NCBI RefSeq assembly: GCF_022513565.1
Contig: NZ_JAKWBE010000003.1
Location: 1-64,000, forward strand
DNA from: Streptomyces gilvus
GTDB lineage: Bacteria > Actinomycetota > Actinomycetes > Streptomycetales > Streptomycetaceae
DNA length: 64,000 bases
Direction of reading: 5' to 3'
In this document: piece by piece, positions 60,497 through 64,000 of the stretch
Layout: each line of letters begins with the position of its first letter
How positions within the stretch are numbered: the stretch's first letter is position 1
Position numbers and translations under genes: made by a program
Notes under the pieces: model-generated
What the model saw: the letters and a program-made list of their open reading frames with translations, nothing else
What the model was told of the DNA's origin: nothing
Databases searched by the model: none

Positions 60497-61443
60497 AGGA
60501 CGGCTCCCGCGGTGAGCGCGGCCTCGATCTCGGCCGGGGTCGGCATGGCGGAGGAGCACTCCAGACGGGAGGCGACGATCGCGCCGGCCGCGTTGGCGTG
60601 CCGCATGATCGTCTCCAGGTCCCAGCCCTCCAGCAGCCCGTTGCAGAGCGAGCCGCCGAACGCGTCACCGGCGCCGAGTCCGTTGAGGACCGTGACCGGG
60701 AGGGGCGGGACCTCGGCGGACTCGCCCTTGCTGTTGACGGCGAGGACGCCCTTGGGGCCCTGCTTGACGACCGCCAGCTCCACACCGGCGTCCAGCAGCG
60801 CCTGCGCGGCGGCCCGCGGTTCGCGCACGCCGGTCGCGACCTCCACCTCGTCCAGGTTGCCGACCGCGACGGTGGTGTGACGCAGGGCCTCCTGGTAGAA
60901 GGGGCGCGCGGAGGCGGGGTCCGTCCAGAACATGGGGCGCCAGTCGAGGTCGAAGACCGTCGTACCGGCCTTGGCCCGGTGGGCAAGCGCCGCGAGCGTC
61001 GCCGTACGGCTGGGCTCCTCGCTCAGGCCCGTGCCGGTCACCCAGAAGACGCGCGCCTCGTGGATGGCGTCGAGGTCCAGCTCATGGGCGTCGATCTCGA
61101 GGTCGGGCGCCTTGGGCTGCCGGTAGAAGTACAGCGGGAAGTCGTCCGGCGGGAAGATCTCGCAGAACGTGACCGGCGTGGGCAGGCCCGGGACCGGGGT
61201 GACCCAGCGGTCGTCGACGCCGAAGCCCTGAAGGGCCTCGTGCAGATAGGTACCGAACGGGTCGTCGCCGGTGCGGGTGATCACCGCGGTGTTCCGGCCC
61301 AGGCGGGCGGCGGCCACCGCGACGTTCGTCGCCGAGCCGCCGAGGAACTTGCCGAAGCTCGTCACCTGCGGCAGCGGTACGCCGGTCTGGAGCGGATACA
61401 GGTCCACACCGATCCGCCCCATGGTGATCAGGTCGTACGCCAT
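60493..61443 (-). CDS. iolC: 5-dehydro-2-deoxygluconokinase
   Basis: 316-residue PfkB-family sugar kinase phosphorylating 5-dehydro-2-deoxygluconate. The N-terminus has MGRIGVDLYPLQTG and FLGGSATNVAVAAARLG. The PfkB signature near the C-terminus is LNGLGAGDAFGGSLCNGLLE with the catalytic Asp. The ATG at 61443 has GAAGGGAAG 4 bases upstream. It is the first gene of the leftward iol operon. Confidence 0.96.
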   Translation of the reverse strand: MAYDLITMGRIGVDLYPLQTGVPLPQVTSFGKFLGGSATNVAVAAARLGRNTAVITRTGDDPFGTYLHEALQGFGVDDRWVTPVPGLPTPVTFCEIFPPDDFPLYFYRQPKAPDLEIDAHELDLDAIHEARVFWVTGTGLSEEPSRTATLAALAHRAKAGTTVFDLDWRPMFWTDPASARPFYQEALRHTTVAVGNLDEVEVATGVREPRAAAQALLDAGVELAVVKQGPKGVLAVNSKGESAEVPPLPVTVLNGLGAGDAFGGSLCNGLLEGWDLETIMRHANAAGAIVASRLECSSAMPTPAEIEAALTAGAVL

Positions 61444-61509
61444 CGGCTTCCCTTCGTTGCGGCTCTCTCCGCGTTTGTAGCCCCGGACGAGGAGCCCTGT
61501 CAACATTTT

Positions 61510-61542
61510 GTCCAGACATACGGACGAGACCTTGACAGCGCT
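61510..61542. promoter_or_regulatory. Operator-like sites between iolC and the divergent isomerase gene
   Basis: GTCC-AGACATAC-GGAC (61510-61525) is an imperfect dyad of the kind bound by GntR-type sugar regulators. TTGACA (61532-61537) abuts AGCGCT (61537-61542), a LacI-like core. One of them probably controls the divergent inositol genes. Confidence 0.45.
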
Positions 61543-61567
61543 TACCGGTCCCCGGAAGCTGACCGGC

Positions 61568-62485
61568 ATGAGTTCCCTGTCACCCCAGTCCTCACTGTCC
61601 CGCATCCGGATCGGATCGGCGCCCGACTCCTGGGGCGTCTGGTTCCCGGACGACCCCAAGCAGGTTCCGTGGCAGCGGTTCCTCGACGAGGTGGCGGACT
61701 CCGGCTACGAGTGGATCGAGCTGGGCCCGTACGGGTACCTGCCGACCGACCCCGCGGTCCTCACCGAGGAGACCGCACGGCGTGGCCTGAAGGTGTCCGC
61801 CGGAACCGTGTTCACGGGCCTGCACCACGGCGAGTCGGTGTGGGACAAGACCTGGGCGCACGTCGCGGACAACGCGGTGCTCGCGCAGGCCATGGGGGCG
61901 TCCCACCTGGTGGTCATCCCGTCCTTCTGGCGGGACGACAAGACCGGCGAGGTGCTGGAGTCCGACACGCTGACGGCCGAGCAGTGGCGCAATCTGACCA
62001 CGCTGACCGAGCGGCTGGGCCGTGAGGTGCGGGAGCGGTACGGGCTGCAGATCGTGGTGCACCCCCATGCCGACACGCACATCGACAGCGAGGAGAACGT
62101 GGAGCGGTTCCTGTACGGGACCGACTCCTCGCTGGTCTCGCTGTGCCTGGACACCGGGCACTACGCGTACTGCGGCGGCGACAGCGTGAAGCTGATCGAG
62201 ACGTACGGGGAGCGGATCGGGTACCTGCATCTGAAGCAGGTGGATCCGGAGATCCTGGCGGACGTACGGGCGAAGGGGACGCCGTTCGGGCCGGCCGTGG
62301 CGCAGGGCGTCATGTGCGAACCGCCTGCCGGTGTGCCTGCGTTGGGGCCGGTGCTGGAGGCTGCGCAGAAGCTGGACGTCGACCTGTTCGCGATCGTCGA
62401 GCAGGACATGTACCCGTGCGATCCGGACAAGCCGCTGCCGATCGCTCAGCGGACCCGGGCGTTTTTGAGGTCTTGCGGGGCGTAA
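61568..62485 (+). CDS. IolE/IolH-like sugar isomerase or inosose dehydratase
   Basis: 305-residue TIM-barrel protein of the xylose-isomerase-like superfamily. It starts IRIGSAPDSWGVWFPDD. Metal-binding positions appear in GYEWIELGPYG, VVHPHADTHID, LCLDTGHYAYCGGD, YLHLKQVDP and AIVEQDMYPCD. Divergence from iolC suggests the missing 2-keto-myo-inositol dehydratase (IolE) step or the related IolH. No inositol dehydrogenase gene (iolG) is present in the window. A dispersed intergenic repeat follows. Confidence 0.9.
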   Translation: MSSLSPQSSLSRIRIGSAPDSWGVWFPDDPKQVPWQRFLDEVADSGYEWIELGPYGYLPTDPAVLTEETARRGLKVSAGTVFTGLHHGESVWDKTWAHVADNAVLAQAMGASHLVVIPSFWRDDKTGEVLESDTLTAEQWRNLTTLTERLGREVRERYGLQIVVHPHADTHIDSEENVERFLYGTDSSLVSLCLDTGHYAYCGGDSVKLIETYGERIGYLHLKQVDPEILADVRAKGTPFGPAVAQGVMCEPPAGVPALGPVLEAAQKLDVDLFAIVEQDMYPCDPDKPLPIAQRTRAFLRSCGA

Positions 62486-62527
62486 GGGTACGTAGGGGCG
62501 CCTACTCGTCTGCCGGGAACGCTTCGT

Positions 62528-62612
62528 GAGCGGGTGCGGCTTCGTTGTGGCTTGTCGCGCCCACGCGGCGGAGCCGCACATTGATACTGTTCCGCGCCCC
62601 TTGGGGGGTTGC
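62528..62612 (+). repeat. Dispersed Streptomyces intergenic repeat, copy 2
   Basis: It shares CACGCGGCGG-A-GCCGCA, TTGATACTGTTCCGCGCCCC and the flanking GGGTGCGG with copy 1 at 53651-53741, in the same orientation. It lies after the IolE-like gene and just before the AraC regulator. Confidence 0.7.
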
Positions 62613-62623
62613 AGCATGGTGGG

Positions 62624-63595
62624 ATGACGAGTGCCGTGCAATCTCGGTCCGGACGCGGGCCCGGGGGAACCTGGGAGACCGTGCTGGCTCGGCCGCATCC
62701 GGCGTTGCGGCCCGGGGTGATCAGTTATCGCGGGCTGAAGCTGGCCCTGGACCGGCCTCGGCGGCGGCTGGAGGTGCCGATCGGGGCCGCGACCCTGTTG
62801 CTCGGGTTCGACGCGTCCGTGCGGATCACCCGGGCCGGGCGGCCGACGTCCACGCTCGTGTCGGTGTACTGCGGGCCCACGACCACGCCGGCCGTCGGCG
62901 AGCACGGCGGGCGGTTGTCGGGGATCGAGGTGCTGCTGACGCCCTGGGCGGCGTTCACGCTGTTCGGGACCCCGCAGTACGAGCTGACGGACCGTACCGT
63001 CGATCCCGACGAGCTGCCGCATGTGCTGGGCACGCGCGCGGTGGGCGACCGGCGCAACACCGTCGGTGAACTGGCCGCCGCACTGGCCTCGTTGCCGACC
63101 TGGGAGGCCCGGTTCCGGCTGCTGGACGACGTCTTCGTCCGCTGGTCGCGGGCGGGGACGCCGAGTTCGGCGCGGGTGGTGCGGGCCTGGTCGGAGCTGG
63201 TGCGGACGGGCGGTGCGATGCCGGTACGGGACCTGGCCGACGACGTGGGCTGGAGCGTACGGCAGTTGGAGAACCGTTTCCGGGAGCAGATCGGGCTCGG
63301 GCCCAAGGTCGCGGCGCGGGTGCTGCGCCTGCAGCGGGCGCGGCGGCTGCTGGCGCAGGGGCGCGGGCAGGCGGAGACGGCGGCGATCTGCGGGTTCTAC
63401 GACCAGGCCCATCTCAGCGGCGAGTTCAGGGCGATGACCGGGTGCACACCGCGTGAGTTCACGACGGCCCGGGCACTGCCGCCGGTGTCGCAGCCCGGGG
63501 TGCCGACGGCCGACCGGATGACCGGCGAGGCGACGAGTCTGTTGCTGACGTCGGCCCGCAGTTCGGTTTTTTCCAAGACCGGCAGGGTCCGCTGA
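62624..63595 (+). CDS. AraC-family transcriptional regulator
   Basis: 323-residue regulator. The N-terminal two thirds form a sensor domain (GVISYRGLKLALDRPRRRLE). The C-terminal AraC domain has two helix-turn-helix units, MPVRDLADDVGWSVRQLENR and AETAAICGFYDQAHLSGEF, followed by TGCTPREF. The ATG at 62624 gives the best fit to the family; ATG 62609 is possible. Control of the inositol genes is conceivable from position but is not shown. Confidence 0.93.
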   Translation: MTSAVQSRSGRGPGGTWETVLARPHPALRPGVISYRGLKLALDRPRRRLEVPIGAATLLLGFDASVRITRAGRPTSTLVSVYCGPTTTPAVGEHGGRLSGIEVLLTPWAAFTLFGTPQYELTDRTVDPDELPHVLGTRAVGDRRNTVGELAAALASLPTWEARFRLLDDVFVRWSRAGTPSSARVVRAWSELVRTGGAMPVRDLADDVGWSVRQLENRFREQIGLGPKVAARVLRLQRARRLLAQGRGQAETAAICGFYDQAHLSGEFRAMTGCTPREFTTARALPPVSQPGVPTADRMTGEATSLLLTSARSSVFSKTGRVR

Positions 63596-63675
63596 CTGCA
63601 CGCTGATCGTCCGGCGGCCGGTCCTCGGGGGGAGATCACCGCCGACGGCACCCGCACAGGGGAAGCGGGGGAGCC

Positions 63676-63711
63676 GGTGGGCCGGGCCCGGCGCAGCGGA
63701 CCCGGCCCACC
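63676..63711 (+). terminator. Hairpin after the AraC gene
   Basis: GGTGGGCCGGG (63676-63686) pairs with CCCGGCCCACC (63701-63711) over a 14-base loop, 80 bases after the stop codon. Confidence 0.6.
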
Positions 63712-63991
63712 CTGCGCCGACCGCTCGCACGCGGCATGGAAAACCCCGTGAAGTCAACGCGCCGCGCCCGTGAGGCCGCGTATGCCTTTGCGGCACTCGT
63801 GTCACAAACACCCCCCTCGTGTCACACATGTCACGGGTTCGCGGGTCCCGCGTCACACCCCGAGCACAGGCCCTGACCCGTCCCGAGCCGTGTCGTTCAC
63901 GGGTCACAGGTTTGTGATCGCCAGCGCAGCGCCCGGCTCCCCCGACGGCCGCCCCCGGCCGCTCCGTGGTGCGCGCAGGGAGGTGCACCTC
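63712..63991 (+). promoter_or_regulatory. Regulatory region of the next gene with repeated TGTCAC motifs
   Basis: CTCGTGTCACA occurs exactly twice (63796-63806 and 63816-63826), 20 bases apart. Further TGTCAC or GTCAC copies lie near 63829, 63851 and 63905. The spacing of two helical turns suggests one regulator bound on the same face. No gene is seen in the stretch. Confidence 0.5.
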
Positions 63992-64000
63992 ATGACCGAC
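63992..64000 (+). CDS. Start of a further gene, cut by the window end
   Basis: The ATG at 63992 is preceded by GGGAGGTG 7 bases upstream and reads Met-Thr-Asp before the window ends. The product is unknown. Confidence 0.6.

Overview
The window is chromosomal DNA from a Streptomyces-type actinomycete. GC is very high, GTG and TTG starts are common, stop and start codons often overlap, and a tight cluster encodes chaplins and rodlins, the surface proteins of aerial hyphae. Two surface proteins end in the LAXTG signal of class E sortases. No rRNA, intact tRNA, insertion sequence, prophage or CRISPR array was seen.

Layout. 1-4.7 kb: an unknown protein cut by the window edge, then a secreted ribosome-inactivating protein (RIP) facing a second secreted beta-rich protein. 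4.4-11.6 kb: a LytR-CpsA-Psr protein, TerD, TatA, a MgtA-type P-type ATPase with its ArsR regulator, and a BlaI-type regulator. 11.7-14.0 kb: a D-2-hydroxyacid dehydrogenase and an MFS transporter. 14.4-17.6 kb: a membrane GGDEF-EAL protein. 17.6-21.6 kb: a two-gene system of an MbtH-A-PCP-reductase NRPS without a condensation domain, overlapped by a leucyl/phenylalanyl-tRNA transferase homologue. This resembles the tRNA-dependent livipeptin locus of S. lividans and probably makes a small peptide aldehyde.

21.7-42.4 kb is a Wzx/Wzy-type exopolysaccharide region. It holds a tyrosine autokinase, a LAXTG surface protein, a DUF4012 protein, an O-antigen-ligase-like protein, a methyltransferase, a flippase, an AsnB-type amidotransferase, two GT4 glycosyltransferases, two nucleotide-sugar epimerases/dehydratases, a WecA-like initiating transferase, a nucleotide-sugar dehydrogenase, a secreted subtilase, two small membrane or unknown genes, and a low-molecular-weight tyrosine phosphatase at the far end. 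43.3-46.3 kb is the chaplin-rodlin cluster: two short chaplins, one long sortable chaplin and two tandem rodlins.

46.3-55.2 kb: a long-chain acyl-CoA synthetase, a vWA lipoprotein, an ABC permease partnered with an unusual exported-hydrolase/ABC-ATPase fusion, and an APC permease. 55.4-62.5 kb: a myo-inositol catabolic operon (iolC, Cgl0159-like aldolase, iolB, iolD, iolA) with a divergent iolE/iolH-like gene, followed by an AraC regulator and the first codons of a further gene.

The most interesting loci are the tRNA-dependent peptide system (17.6-21.6 kb), the RIP with its secreted neighbour (2.2-4.3 kb), the hydrolase-ABC fusion (50.9-53.5 kb), and the polysaccharide region with an amidotransferase. 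All calls rest on reading by eye. Residue positions are approximate and no database search was run.
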